The notes under the pieces: model-generated
The model's database searches: none
Seen by the model: the letters and a program-made list of their open reading frames with translations, nothing else
Told to the model about the DNA's origin: nothing
Shown here: one piece after another, positions 1 to 6,918 of the stretch
Position numbering within the stretch: position 1 is the stretch's first letter
Layout: every line of letters begins with the position of its first letter
NCBI GenBank assembly: GCA_038757905.1
Contig: JBCDGG010000122.1
Span: 1 to 16,881 of the forward strand
Reading direction: 5' to 3'
Source: HLUCCA09 sp038757905
Lineage (GTDB): Bacteria; Pseudomonadota; Alphaproteobacteria; Rhodobacterales; Rhodobacteraceae
Length of the DNA: 16,881 bases
Made by a program: the position numbers and the translations under genes

Positions 1-942
1 CCCGAGGAAGAGGTGGTGCATCACCGGATTGCAGACGAGCACCGTCTCCACCACGCTCCGGGGGGCGATGCCGGCTTCCGCGATGATCTCTGCGGCCAGC
101 GCGTCGAGCGCCGCCTGAACGGCGTTCGTCATCTCGCCCGCGCCGCCGGCGTTCATCATCGCGTAGGACACGCGGCTCATCAGATCTTCGCCGAAGCGGA
201 TCTGCGGGTTCATCGCCCCGGCCGAGGCGAGGACGGCCCCGGTGGACAGATCGCACAGATGGGCGGCGATGGTCGTCGAACCGAGGTCGATGGCGAGGCC
301 ATGGAGCGGGCCCTCGTGGTATCCCGGCCAGACATCCAGCATCAGGGCGGGGCCCGTCTCGACCGGCTGATGCAGGGCGACGGTCACCTGCCAATTGCCC
401 TTGCGCAGGGCCGTCTGGAGGCGGGTGAGGACGGGCAGGGGGCATTCCACCCCGTCGATCCCCCAAGTGGCCCGCAGGGCGTCGCGCAGGCGCTGCAGAT
501 CGCCGGCCGGTTCATGCATGTCGGGCTCGGCCACGTCGACGAGCATCAGCCGCGTCGCCGGGTCCATGGCGATCGCGCGCTCCGTGGCCGCCTTGCGGAC
601 GACCTGCCGGTGCACCTGGCTCTCGGGTGGCACGTCGATCACCAGATCGCCCTGCACCGTCGCCTGGCAGCCAAGGCGCCGGCCTTCCTGCAAGCCGCGC
701 TTCTGCTGGTAGCGCTCCTCCACCGCGTTCCAGGGCGAAACGGCCTCCGGCCGCGAGGTCAGCCCGTGCTTGGCGAACTCGCCGTAGGCCGGAGTGATCT
801 GGCAGCGCGAGCAGATGCCGCGCCCGCCGCACACCGAATCCAGATCGACGCCGAGTTGCCGCGCTGCCGTCAGCACCGGGGTGCCGACGGGGAAGTGTCC
901 GCGTTTGCCGGACGGCATGAAGACGACCAGAGGTTCGCTCAC
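1..942 (-). CDS. RamA-like corrinoid activase: [2Fe-2S] ferredoxin plus ASKHA (DUF4445) domain, partial
   Basis: The reading frame stays open from 942 to the left edge, giving 314 codons; the C-terminal half is missing from the window. Residues 38-92 carry the plant-type ferredoxin pattern C38-x5-C44-x2-C47-x44-C92, which would hold a [2Fe-2S] cluster. From about residue 217 the motif AIDLGSTTIA looks like the phosphate-1 loop of an ASKHA ATPase. Proteins with this layout (RamA-like, DUF4445) use ATP and an electron to return oxidised Co(II) corrinoid to active Co(I). The start is GTG at 942, with GTG at 948 and ATG at 918 as alternatives; a G-rich stretch just upstream serves as a weak ribosome site. 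It lies 49 bases after the corrinoid methyltransferase on the same strand, so reactivation of that enzyme's cobalamin partner is the likely job. Family is clear; the exact client is inferred. Confidence 0.88.
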   Translation of the reverse strand, partial: MSEPLVVFMPSGKRGHFPVGTPVLTAARQLGVDLDSVCGGRGICSRCQITPAYGEFAKHGLTSRPEAVSPWNAVEERYQQKRGLQEGRRLGCQATVQGDLVIDVPPESQVHRQVVRKAATERAIAMDPATRLMLVDVAEPDMHEPAGDLQRLRDALRATWGIDGVECPLPVLTRLQTALRKGNWQVTVALHQPVETGPALMLDVWPGYHEGPLHGLAIDLGSTTIAAHLCDLSTGAVLASAGAMNPQIRFGEDLMSRVSYAMMNAGGAGEMTNAVQAALDALAAEIIAEAGIAPRSVVETVLVCNPVMHHLFLG

Positions 943-991
943 GGCCACCCCCGCTCGATCAGTCCCCGGCGCGAGAGACGCCCCGCCACGG

Positions 992-1951
992 TCAGGCCCG
1001 CCGACGGCGCCGACCTCCGCGCCCGGACCCGGCCTGAGCGGCGGCCTGGCTGGCTTCGGCGAAGCTGGCACCTTCCTTGACGGCGTCGAGGACGCGGGAG
1101 AACCCGATCCAATGCGAGCCGTTCGGATCGTGGTTCATCAGAAAATTCGCGGCGCGGATCGCCTCCATCTCCACCTGCCGGACGGGGTTCATGATCGCGC
1201 TGGTCATCCCCGCGCCGATGGCCATGGGCAGGAAGGCGGCGTTGATGCCGTGGCGATGGGGCAGCCCGAACGAGATGTTGGAGGCGCCGCAGGTGGTGTT
1301 CACGCCCAACTCCTCGCGCAGGCGGCGCACCAGGGTGAAGACCTGCCGGCCGGCCGTGGCCATCGCGCCCACCGGCATCACCAGCGGGTCGACGACGATG
1401 TCATGGGCGGGAATGCCGAAATCCGCCGCGCGTTCGACGATCTTCTTGGCGACGGCAAACCGCACATCGGGGTCTTCGCTGATGCCGGTATCGTCGTTCG
1501 AGATCGCGACGACGGGCACATCGTACTTCTTCACCAGCGGCAGGATCGCCTCGAGCCGCTCCTCTTCCCCGGTGACCGAGTTCAGAAGCGGCCGCCCCTC
1601 GACCTCCTCAAGCCCGGCTTCCAGCGCTGCGGGCACCGAACTGTCGATGCACAGGGGCGTATCGGTCAGCGCGATCACGGTCTGCAGCACCTTGCGCATC
1701 AGCGGCGGCTCGGTCTGGTTCGGATCGGGGTTGGAGTTGTAGACAACGCCCGCATTCACATCGAGGACCATCGCCCCGCAGGCCACCTGCTGCAGCGCAT
1801 CCCTTTCCACGGTGGAAAAGTCGCCCGCCTCCAGTTCGGCCGCGAGCTTCTTGCGGCCCGTGGGGTTGATACGTTCCCCAATCACGCAGAACGGCTCGTC
1901 AAAGCCGATCGTGATGGTCTTGGTTCTGCTGGCGACGACGGTCCGCGTCAT
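992..1951 (-). CDS. Methyltetrahydrofolate:corrinoid methyltransferase (pterin-binding domain)
   Basis: A 319-residue protein made of one pterin-binding TIM barrel, the same fold as the folate module of MetH and as MeTr/AcsE. Visible landmarks are GERINPTGRKKL (25-36), LDVNAG (63-68), CIDSS (101-105), LLNSVTGEEER (122-132), SNDDTGI (151-157), DIVVDPLVMPVG (184-195) and CGASNISFGLPHR (221-233). It should move the methyl group of 5-methyl-tetrahydrofolate to a cobalamin-binding protein. The last ten residues are almost all Gly and Arg, an odd basic tail with no obvious role. It starts at ATG 1951, 60 bases after the MTHFR-like gene, and is followed by the activase. No cobalamin-binding or homocysteine-binding domain is in the window, so these must lie elsewhere, as in split methionine synthases. 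Confidence 0.92.
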   Translation of the reverse strand: MTRTVVASRTKTITIGFDEPFCVIGERINPTGRKKLAAELEAGDFSTVERDALQQVACGAMVLDVNAGVVYNSNPDPNQTEPPLMRKVLQTVIALTDTPLCIDSSVPAALEAGLEEVEGRPLLNSVTGEEERLEAILPLVKKYDVPVVAISNDDTGISEDPDVRFAVAKKIVERAADFGIPAHDIVVDPLVMPVGAMATAGRQVFTLVRRLREELGVNTTCGASNISFGLPHRHGINAAFLPMAIGAGMTSAIMNPVRQVEMEAIRAANFLMNHDPNGSHWIGFSRVLDAVKEGASFAEASQAAAQAGSGRGGRRRRRA

Positions 1952-2011
1952 GGCGTCTCTTTCTCTGGCCCGGTGACCGGGCGGGTGGGTGATCGTGTCG
2001 TGCGGCTCGGC

Positions 2012-2941
2012 TCAGTGTGCTGCGGCGCCGGCCCTGTCCTTGTCTTGGGTATCGAGCAGCCCCTGCGCCCAGGTGGCCGACGCCTTTATCCCGCCGAGCG
2101 GGAAGACGTGCAGGCTTTCGACGCCGAAGGCGGGCGCGGCGGCCTTGTGGGCGGCGATCCGGGCCACGAGATCGGTCGGCTCGAAGGGCATCACCAGCTT
2201 GGTCACATCGCGGGCGCGCCGCTGCAGTACGCGCAGCGACGGGCCGACGCCGCACGCGACCGCGAACTTGATCATGGTCTGCAGCTTGGCCGGGCCCGCG
2301 ATGCCGAGGTGGATCGGCAGATGAATGCCCTCGGCCGCAATCCTGTCCGCCCAGGCGATGATCGGGTCCGCCTCGAACGCGAACTGCGTGGCAATCGCCA
2401 TCTCCGCATCGGTGCGTTCGGCAAAGGCCTGCTTCCATTGCAGCGCCTGCATCACCGCCCGGTCGCCGCCCTCGGGATCGATATCGCGGTTGCCTTCGGG
2501 GTGGCCCGCCACATGCAGGCGCGCAAACCCCGCCTTGTCGAAGAGACCGGTCTCCATCAGTTGCATGGAGGAATGAAACGCGCCCTGCGGGGCGGCGACA
2601 CCGCCGGCCAGCAGGAGCGCCTGGGTCACCCCCGCCTCGCCCTGATAGCGCGCGATCCAATCGGCAAGCATCGCCTCGTCCTGGATGATGCGCGCCGGGA
2701 AATGCGGCATCACCGGGAACCCTTCTGAAGCGATCCGTTTGGCGGTGGCGACCATGTCCGCAATCGGCGTGCCGTCGATATGCGCGATGTAGATGCGGGT
2801 GCCTTCGGGCAGGATCTCGCGGAAATCCTCCACCTTGGCCGCCGTGCGCGGCATCACCTCGATGGAGTAGCCGCGCAGAAACGCCGCCGTCGTGCCGGCG
2901 GTCGGGGCGGGGTCGCGTTTCTTGAAGTTGAGCAGAGCCAT
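2012..2941 (-). CDS. Methylenetetrahydrofolate reductase-like protein
   Basis: A 309-residue MetF-type barrel. The ATG at 2941 is chosen over the longer frame because GGGAGG stands 8 bases before it and the upstream 25 residues look non-coding. The segment YSIEVMPRT (25-33) matches the family's FEFFPPKT, with Glu28 at the catalytic position of E. coli MetF. HVAGHPEGN (128-136) and TQFAFE (167-172) match later family motifs. The family reduces 5,10-methylene- to 5-methyl-tetrahydrofolate with FAD, which would feed the methyltransferase downstream. One oddity: where E. coli has LRGD, with Asp120 near the flavin, this protein reads LLAGG, so the Asp is absent. It may be a divergent subfamily with altered chemistry. 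It is 46 bases after the 'virulence factor' gene and is clearly in that operon. Confidence 0.85.
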   Translation of the reverse strand: MALLNFKKRDPAPTAGTTAAFLRGYSIEVMPRTAAKVEDFREILPEGTRIYIAHIDGTPIADMVATAKRIASEGFPVMPHFPARIIQDEAMLADWIARYQGEAGVTQALLLAGGVAAPQGAFHSSMQLMETGLFDKAGFARLHVAGHPEGNRDIDPEGGDRAVMQALQWKQAFAERTDAEMAIATQFAFEADPIIAWADRIAAEGIHLPIHLGIAGPAKLQTMIKFAVACGVGPSLRVLQRRARDVTKLVMPFEPTDLVARIAAHKAAAPAFGVESLHVFPLGGIKASATWAQGLLDTQDKDRAGAAAH

Positions 2942-2987
2942 CGCGGCCTCCCATATGCGTGCGGGCGTCACAGAGCGGGCCGGCGCG

Positions 2988-3290
2988 TCAGCGCGCTTCC
3001 CACCCGGCATTGTCAATCAGGGCCTTCAGGCGCTCGGGCCCGTACTCGGTGTCCAGGCGCCGCGCCTCGGTGGAGGCGACAGCGTCCGGCTCGCCCTCGA
3101 CGGGGTAGGGATCGGCCATGCGGAACTCGGCCGTGTAGGCGTCGCTATCGGTCGTGCGGGCGCGCATGGCGCACCGGTCAATCGCCTGTTCGAAGCGTTC
3201 TGGCAACGGCGCCTTCGCTGCCCGGCGGCCCCGCCCGACCTTCACCTGGGCCGGAATATCGCGCCAGAAAACGATGGTAACGTCGGGCAT
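2988..3290 (-). CDS. 'Virulence factor' family small protein (PF13769-like), first gene of the one-carbon operon
   Basis: A 100-residue soluble protein beginning with a hydrophobic strand and then an FWRDIPAQV motif, followed by a basic KVGRGRRA segment and a segment around RFEQAIDRCAMRA. This matches my memory of the short family that databases name virulence factor from an old annotation. The name should not be read as a function: here it opens an operon for folate and corrinoid chemistry, and such linkage is usual in this group of bacteria. Its role is unknown; a small accessory or structural subunit of the split methionine synthase is a reasonable guess. The ATG at 3290 has GGAG 11 bases upstream. 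No signal peptide or membrane segment is visible. Confidence 0.75.
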   Translation of the reverse strand: MPDVTIVFWRDIPAQVKVGRGRRAAKAPLPERFEQAIDRCAMRARTTDSDAYTAEFRMADPYPVEGEPDAVASTEARRLDTEYGPERLKALIDNAGWEAR

Positions 3291-3544
3291 GGGCTGGGAT
3301 CTCCGAGCGGCGTGCTTTTCTCAATGGATACGCGGCCTGCGCCGGGGCCGGGTGCTCAATTTCGACATGGTGACGAATACCCGCGACGTTTTCGCGATCT
3401 CGTGACGTGTCGGTGCCTCTGGCGCCCAGGGCCCGAGGCTGGCGCACATACAGTCGACAATTGCACGAAGGCGGGCGCTCAATTCTTGCGCGATAGGGTC
3501 GGAGTGGTTACGTTTGCAGCAACTCGAAATTGGAGGGCGCGGAA
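3291..3544. promoter_or_regulatory. Divergent intergenic region between the one-carbon operon and ppx
   Basis: This 254-base stretch must carry promoters for both directions. I see an inverted repeat CGCGA-N5-TCGCG at 3382-3396, which could be an operator, but no well-matched sigma-70 hexamers. The layout of a SAM-II, SAM-V or cobalamin riboswitch was looked for on the minus strand and was not seen. Confidence 0.35.
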
Positions 3545-4657
3545 ATGGCGCCCAAGCGTCCCAAAGGTGCGGGCGCGTTCCCGAAGCCGGTCGATACCCC
3601 CGCGCCGCAACCGCCAGATCCCGTGTCGCCGTACGCGGCCCTGGATCTGGGAACGAACTCGTGTCGCATGCTTGTGGCCCAGCCCAAGGGCAGCCAATTC
3701 CATGTGGTCGATTCGTTCTCGAAATCCGTACAACTCGGCGCCGGGCTGGAGGCAACCGGCCGGCTCAGCCGCGCCTCCATGGCGCGCACGGTGCAGGCGC
3801 TGAAGATCTGCAAGACGAAGTTCGCCAAACACAGCGTGCGGCGCATGCGCCTCGTGGCCACGGAGGCGTGCCGGCGCGCCTCCAACGCGTACGACTTCAT
3901 CTCCTACGTCAAGCGCGAGACGGGGCTGGAGCTGGAGGTGATCGAGCCCGAAGAGGAAGCGCGCCTCGCGGTCGTGTCCTGCGCACCGCTCGTTTCCACC
4001 AAGACCGAGCAACTCCTTGTCGTGGACATCGGCGGCGGGTCGACGGAGCTTGTCTGGATCGACCTGTCGCGCGTGCCAGGCCCGGACCGCCCCCGCGCCA
4101 TCATGCGGCTCCATAAAGGGTTCCAACCTGGCGGTGACCCGTTTCCCTCGGCCAAGGTGGTTGACTGGATCTCCGTCCCGCTCGGCGTGGCGACGCTGCG
4201 GGACCAGTTTCGCGATGTCGAGGACGATTCGGGACGTTTCGCGCTCATGAGCTGGTACTTCGAGGAGCAACTGGCGGAGTTCGCGCCCTATCAGTCGGAT
4301 CAGGCGCGCGAGGGGTTCCAGATCATCGGCACCTCCGGCACGGTCACCACGGTGGCCGCCTCGCATCTGGGGCTGCGCCGCTATGACCGCACCAAGGTGG
4401 ACGGGCTGCGCATGACGTCGGATCAGATCGACGCTGTGATCCGCGACTATCTTTCCCTGGGCGAGGCCGGGCGCCGCCGCGACCCGCGCATCGGCAAGGA
4501 CAGGCAGGCGCTGATCATGTCGGGCTCGGCGATTCTGCAGGCCCTGATGCGGGTGTGGCCGACCGACCGGTTGTCGGTGGCCGATCGCGGGCTGCGCGAG
4601 GGGCTGCTCTATGCGCAGATGTCGGCCGATGGCGTGCTCGAAGAGGGGCCGTTCTAG
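3545..4657 (+). CDS. ppx: Ppx/GppA family phosphatase (exopolyphosphatase / pppGpp hydrolase)
   Basis: A 370-residue ASKHA-fold phosphatase. ALDLGTNSCR (32-41) is the first phosphate loop, EEEAR around 136-140 contains the family's catalytic glutamate, DIGGGSTE (161-168) is the second phosphate loop, and GTSGTVTT lies near 260-270. It removes terminal phosphates from polyphosphate or converts pppGpp to ppGpp; sequence alone cannot choose. The protein ends soon after the ASKHA core and lacks the C-terminal HD-like extension of E. coli Ppx. The ATG at 3545 is preferred to TTG 3530 because GGAGGG (3532-3537) is well placed for it. The first 30 residues are rich in Pro, Lys and Ala and probably disordered. 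rlmE follows 96 bases later on the same strand, a common pair in Rhodobacteraceae. Confidence 0.92.
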   Translation: MAPKRPKGAGAFPKPVDTPAPQPPDPVSPYAALDLGTNSCRMLVAQPKGSQFHVVDSFSKSVQLGAGLEATGRLSRASMARTVQALKICKTKFAKHSVRRMRLVATEACRRASNAYDFISYVKRETGLELEVIEPEEEARLAVVSCAPLVSTKTEQLLVVDIGGGSTELVWIDLSRVPGPDRPRAIMRLHKGFQPGGDPFPSAKVVDWISVPLGVATLRDQFRDVEDDSGRFALMSWYFEEQLAEFAPYQSDQAREGFQIIGTSGTVTTVAASHLGLRRYDRTKVDGLRMTSDQIDAVIRDYLSLGEAGRRRDPRIGKDRQALIMSGSAILQALMRVWPTDRLSVADRGLREGLLYAQMSADGVLEEGPF

Positions 4658-4706
4658 GGGCGGCTGTGTCAGCGGAGATCCCGGCATTCGGGCTCCAAAA
4701 CCGGCC

Positions 4707-4727
4707 CGCGACGGGATAGACGTCGCG
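4707..4727 (+). other. Perfect 7-bp hairpin between ppx and rlmE
   Basis: CGCGACG and CGTCGCG pair around a 7-base loop, ending 26 bases before the rlmE start. No T-run follows, so it does not look like a terminator. It may be an mRNA processing or stability element. Confidence 0.35.
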
Positions 4728-4753
4728 ACTCGGGCAAAGAGCGGACCGAAGCG

Positions 4754-5491
4754 ATGGCAAAGAAGACAAGCGGGCGGGGCCAGCGCGACCTGCGCGTCAG
4801 GGTGAAGACGGCGCGCGGGCGCAAGCTGTCCTCCAAGCTGTGGCTGGAGCGCCAGTTGAACGACCCTTACGTGCAGCGCGCCAAGCGCGAAGGCTATCGG
4901 GGGCGCGCGGCGTTCAAGATCCTCGACCTGGACGACAAGTACCGGTTCCTGGTGCCCGGGGCGCGGGTGGTCGATCTGGGCTGCGCACCGGGAGGTTGGT
5001 GCCAGGTGGCCGCCAAGCGCGTCAACGCGCTCGGTGAACAACCCGGCAAACCCCGCGGGCGGGTCCTGGGCCTCGATCTTCAGGTGGTGGAACCCATCGC
5101 CGGTGTCGAGTTGCGGCAGATGGACTTTCTGGACGAAGGCGCCGACGACGCTGTCAAGGAGTGGCTGGGCGGACCCGCCGATGTCGTCATGTCGGACATG
5201 GCGGCGGCGTCATCGGGCCATAAACAGACAGACCATCTGCGCATCGTGGCCCTGTGCGAGGCTGCGGCGGAGCTTGCCTTCGACGTGCTTGAAGAGGGCG
5301 GCACGTTTGTCGCCAAGGTCCTCGCCGGCGGGGCGGAAAGCGATCTGCAGCGCCGGCTCAAGGCGCGGTTTGCCAAGGTCGCGAATGTGAAGCCGCCCTC
5401 CAGCCGCTCCGATTCGTCGGAGAAGTTCGTGGTGGCCACGGGGTATCGGGGCGCGCGTGCCGAGACCGGCGGCGTCGCACCGGAAGAGTAG
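4754..5491 (+). CDS. rlmE: 23S rRNA (uridine-2552-2'-O)-methyltransferase RlmE (FtsJ)
   Basis: A 245-residue Rossmann methyltransferase. The SAM loop is DLGCAPGGW (74-82), and the K-D-K-E catalytic set of 2'-O-methyltransferases is present as K55 in RAAFK, D148 in SDMAA, K188 in FVAKV and E223 in SSEKF. The enzyme methylates the ribose of U2552 in the A-loop of 23S rRNA late in 50S assembly. The N-terminus has a basic Lys/Arg-rich tail of about 35 residues, suited to RNA contact, and the C-terminus extends about 15 residues past the usual end. The start at ATG 4754 has only a weak ribosome site (GGACCGAAG). It follows ppx and probably shares its transcript. Confidence 0.95.
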   Translation: MAKKTSGRGQRDLRVRVKTARGRKLSSKLWLERQLNDPYVQRAKREGYRGRAAFKILDLDDKYRFLVPGARVVDLGCAPGGWCQVAAKRVNALGEQPGKPRGRVLGLDLQVVEPIAGVELRQMDFLDEGADDAVKEWLGGPADVVMSDMAAASSGHKQTDHLRIVALCEAAAELAFDVLEEGGTFVAKVLAGGAESDLQRRLKARFAKVANVKPPSSRSDSSEKFVVATGYRGARAETGGVAPEE

Positions 5492-5520
5492 GAACGGAGG
5501 CGCGGACCGGCCTCGCCTAC
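5488..5520 (+). terminator. Hairpin overlapping the rlmE stop codon, possible terminator
   Basis: GTAGG and CCTAC form the outer stem and GAGGC with GCCTC the inner stem. The stop codon TAG sits in the left arm. There is no T-tract, so intrinsic termination is doubtful; an end-protecting hairpin is as likely. Confidence 0.35.
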
Positions 5521-6181
5521 CGTGCGAATCGGGGCGCCCTCGGTGGCGGCCCAACTCTGTCGCCAACCCGTTGCCCGCGCCCAAAGCAGGCGCCGAATAA
5601 CCCAGCGAGCTGGAGACCGACACCGCATCGCCGCGTCATCCTTTCCACTCCCTTGGGGCTGGGCTCAGGGGGAACCTGCGCGTGGGCAGGCGGCAGGGCA
5701 CAGACAGAGTGAAGGTGCACATAGGTGTTATGTCTTGGATCTAAGGTTTGCGCTATTAGTTGCATAATAATAATTATTTAGAAAAGATTCCTAAAGTTAT
5801 TAATGAGGGTTTGGATGTGCCGACCCAGCCTCTAGCAACCGCAAAACGGCGCGAAGCCGCGTCCGCTTCGGTTGGCCTCTGAAGGAGCCGAGACGCCCCG
5901 CGGTCGTGCGTTTCAGCTCTGTGATGCCGCTGGGAGCGGAGCGGTCCCGGAGCGTCCCGCCGATCCCGAGCCAACGCAATCCCACGTCGTCCCAACTCTA
6001 CATCTGCCCGGAGCCGGCGCTGCGAAACCGGCGATCCGATCCCCTTCGCCAGCCCGGATACGCGCAACACCGCATTTTTTGGAAGGCACTTTGGCGGCGA
6101 TCCCGTGCGCCCCGGCCCCTACAAATAAAGGACTTCGGCGGAAGACACGCGCGCCGCGCGCAGCAAAAGGGCAAAGGTCGC
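5492..6181. other. Long intergenic stretch with AT-rich patch, no supported gene
   Basis: About 690 bases with no convincing gene. Short open frames on both strands lack ribosome sites and protein-like composition. The piece 5741-5806 is sharply AT-rich against a GC-rich background and contains the 10-base palindrome AATAATTATT at 5769-5778. To its right, CGAAGC-N7-GCTTCG (5852-5870) forms a hairpin, with CAACCG (5836-5841) and CGGTTG (5869-5874) as a competing outer pair. ATCCG and CGGAT pair near 6034-6059 and a T6 run lies at 6074-6079, but the stem before the T-run is only 3 bp. This could be a promoter for a small RNA, a decayed mobile element, or neutral spacer. Confidence 0.4.
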
Positions 6182-6195
6182 TTGATCTATGTCAA
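6182..6195 (+). promoter_or_regulatory. FNR/Dnr-type operator upstream of the orphan gene
   Basis: The sequence TTGATCTATGTCAA differs from the FnrL consensus TTGAT-N4-ATCAA at one base; its right half, GTCAA, is also usual for Dnr/NNR sites. Its centre lies about 76 bases before the ATG at 6265. Possible -10 elements TGTATT (6215-6220) or TATATT (6227-6232) would put the site at about -38 to -50, near the -41.5 of activated promoters. This suggests induction at low oxygen or by nitric oxide. Confidence 0.6.
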
Positions 6196-6264
6196 CGTGC
6201 CTCTGGTCCTGTGCTGTATTCCCGACTATATTGCTAAGGAACCTGACGATAAGCCGACCACACC

Positions 6265-6708
6265 ATGCAAGCCCTGTTGAACCGCGCCTCCCATCTCAAG
6301 GTCCTCTGGCAGGAGGAGTCGCCCGCCCGGCGCGGTCATCCCCCCGGGGTTCCGGTGAGCGATCTGGGCGAAGCCGGCGAGCGGGTTCTGCCGGTCCTGC
6401 GCGAGGCGGCCAAGCAGGCCCGGTGTCAGCGGCACATGACCCTGCACGAGGCGCATCGCTGCCTCGTTTGCCCCGGCGCTGCGTCCGGTGCGGCCGAGGC
6501 GCTGGTAAAGACACTGTCAGAAGTGATCGGCCGTCGCCCGGTGTTCTATGCGCCGGGAACCGGCATCGCGTCCTTCGACGAAGCGTGGCTCGTGCAGTGC
6601 CACGCGACTCAATCCGCCGGCGATGTGGACAGTCTGGCCCTTCTGGTGGGCCGGCGCGTGGCCGCGCCGCTCCGCCGTCCCTTCCTGGATCTCCTTCGCT
6701 CGCTTTAG
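6265..6708 (+). CDS. Hypothetical protein, likely low-oxygen regulated
   Basis: A 147-residue protein that I do not recognise. It has no signal peptide or membrane segment. The first half is basic and contains Cys68 and Cys73 (RCQRHMTLHEAHRC is part of a His/Cys-rich stretch near 52-74), and the second half looks helical, with SFDEAWL followed by a DSLALLVGRRV segment and an Arg/Leu-rich end. The His and Cys cluster could bind a metal or respond to redox state, but this is a guess. The start is uncertain: AAGGA at 6236-6240 is 24 bases from the ATG, too far for a normal ribosome site, and GTG 6355 is an alternative. Support for a real gene comes from the FNR-type site in front and the strong terminator 32 bases after the stop. 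Confidence 0.6.
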   Translation: MQALLNRASHLKVLWQEESPARRGHPPGVPVSDLGEAGERVLPVLREAAKQARCQRHMTLHEAHRCLVCPGAASGAAEALVKTLSEVIGRRPVFYAPGTGIASFDEAWLVQCHATQSAGDVDSLALLVGRRVAAPLRRPFLDLLRSL

Positions 6709-6739
6709 CGCTCCCGCGCTAACACTTTGAAATGATGTG

Positions 6740-6778
6740 ATCCGACCCGCTCCCGGGAGCGGCCGTCGGATTTTTTTT
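6740..6778 (+). terminator. Strong intrinsic terminator
   Basis: ATCCGAC (6740-6746) pairs with GTCGGAT (6765-6771), and between them the self-complementary CCGCTCCCGGGAGCGG extends the stem. Eight T residues follow at 6771-6778. It closes the transcript of the orphan gene at 6265-6708 and isolates dps. Confidence 0.92.
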
Positions 6779-6819
6779 CGTGCACGGCTTGAATCGGGGT
6801 GGAATCCTCCGAACTTTGG

Positions 6820-6836
6820 CTTAGAATAATTCCAAG
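6820..6836 (+). promoter_or_regulatory. Palindrome resembling an Irr iron-control element upstream of dps
   Basis: CTTAGAATAATTCCAAG is a 17-base near-perfect palindrome with one mismatched pair. It matches the TTTAGAA-N3-TTCTAAA pattern of alphaproteobacterial Irr boxes at most positions. A -10-like TAGAAT lies within it at 6822-6827, so a bound regulator would block transcription. It is 82 bases before the dps start. Confidence 0.5.
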
Positions 6837-6918
6837 CTAGCCGCCGCCAGCCAGGTTGATCGGGCCGTCTTCTTCTCCCAGGCAGCACGGCCAGAACACG
6901 AAACGAAGGATTGACGCT

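Noticed and set aside
13..2728. Long plus-strand open frames over the one-carbon operon (13-1080, 794-2728)
   Set aside because: They are antisense shadows of genes with clear family motifs on the minus strand; their translations are low-complexity Arg/Gly/His-rich and unlike proteins.
3291..3540. SAM or cobalamin riboswitch upstream of the one-carbon operon
   Set aside because: The conserved core sequences and pseudoknot arms of these riboswitches were not found on the minus strand.
3479..5041. 520-residue minus-strand open frame across ppx and rlmE
   Set aside because: Antisense to two unmistakable genes; caused by high GC content reducing stop codons.
5774..6070. Minus-strand 98-codon frame in the long gap, with Arg-rich pieces recalling a decayed transposase
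   Set aside because: No ribosome site, no recognisable transposase motif and no terminal repeats; kept only as unexplained spacer.
6189..6722. Plus-strand frame beginning at the ATG inside the FNR-type site
   Set aside because: It overlaps the better-supported orphan gene in another frame, has no ribosome site, and its product is Arg/Pro/Ser low-complexity.
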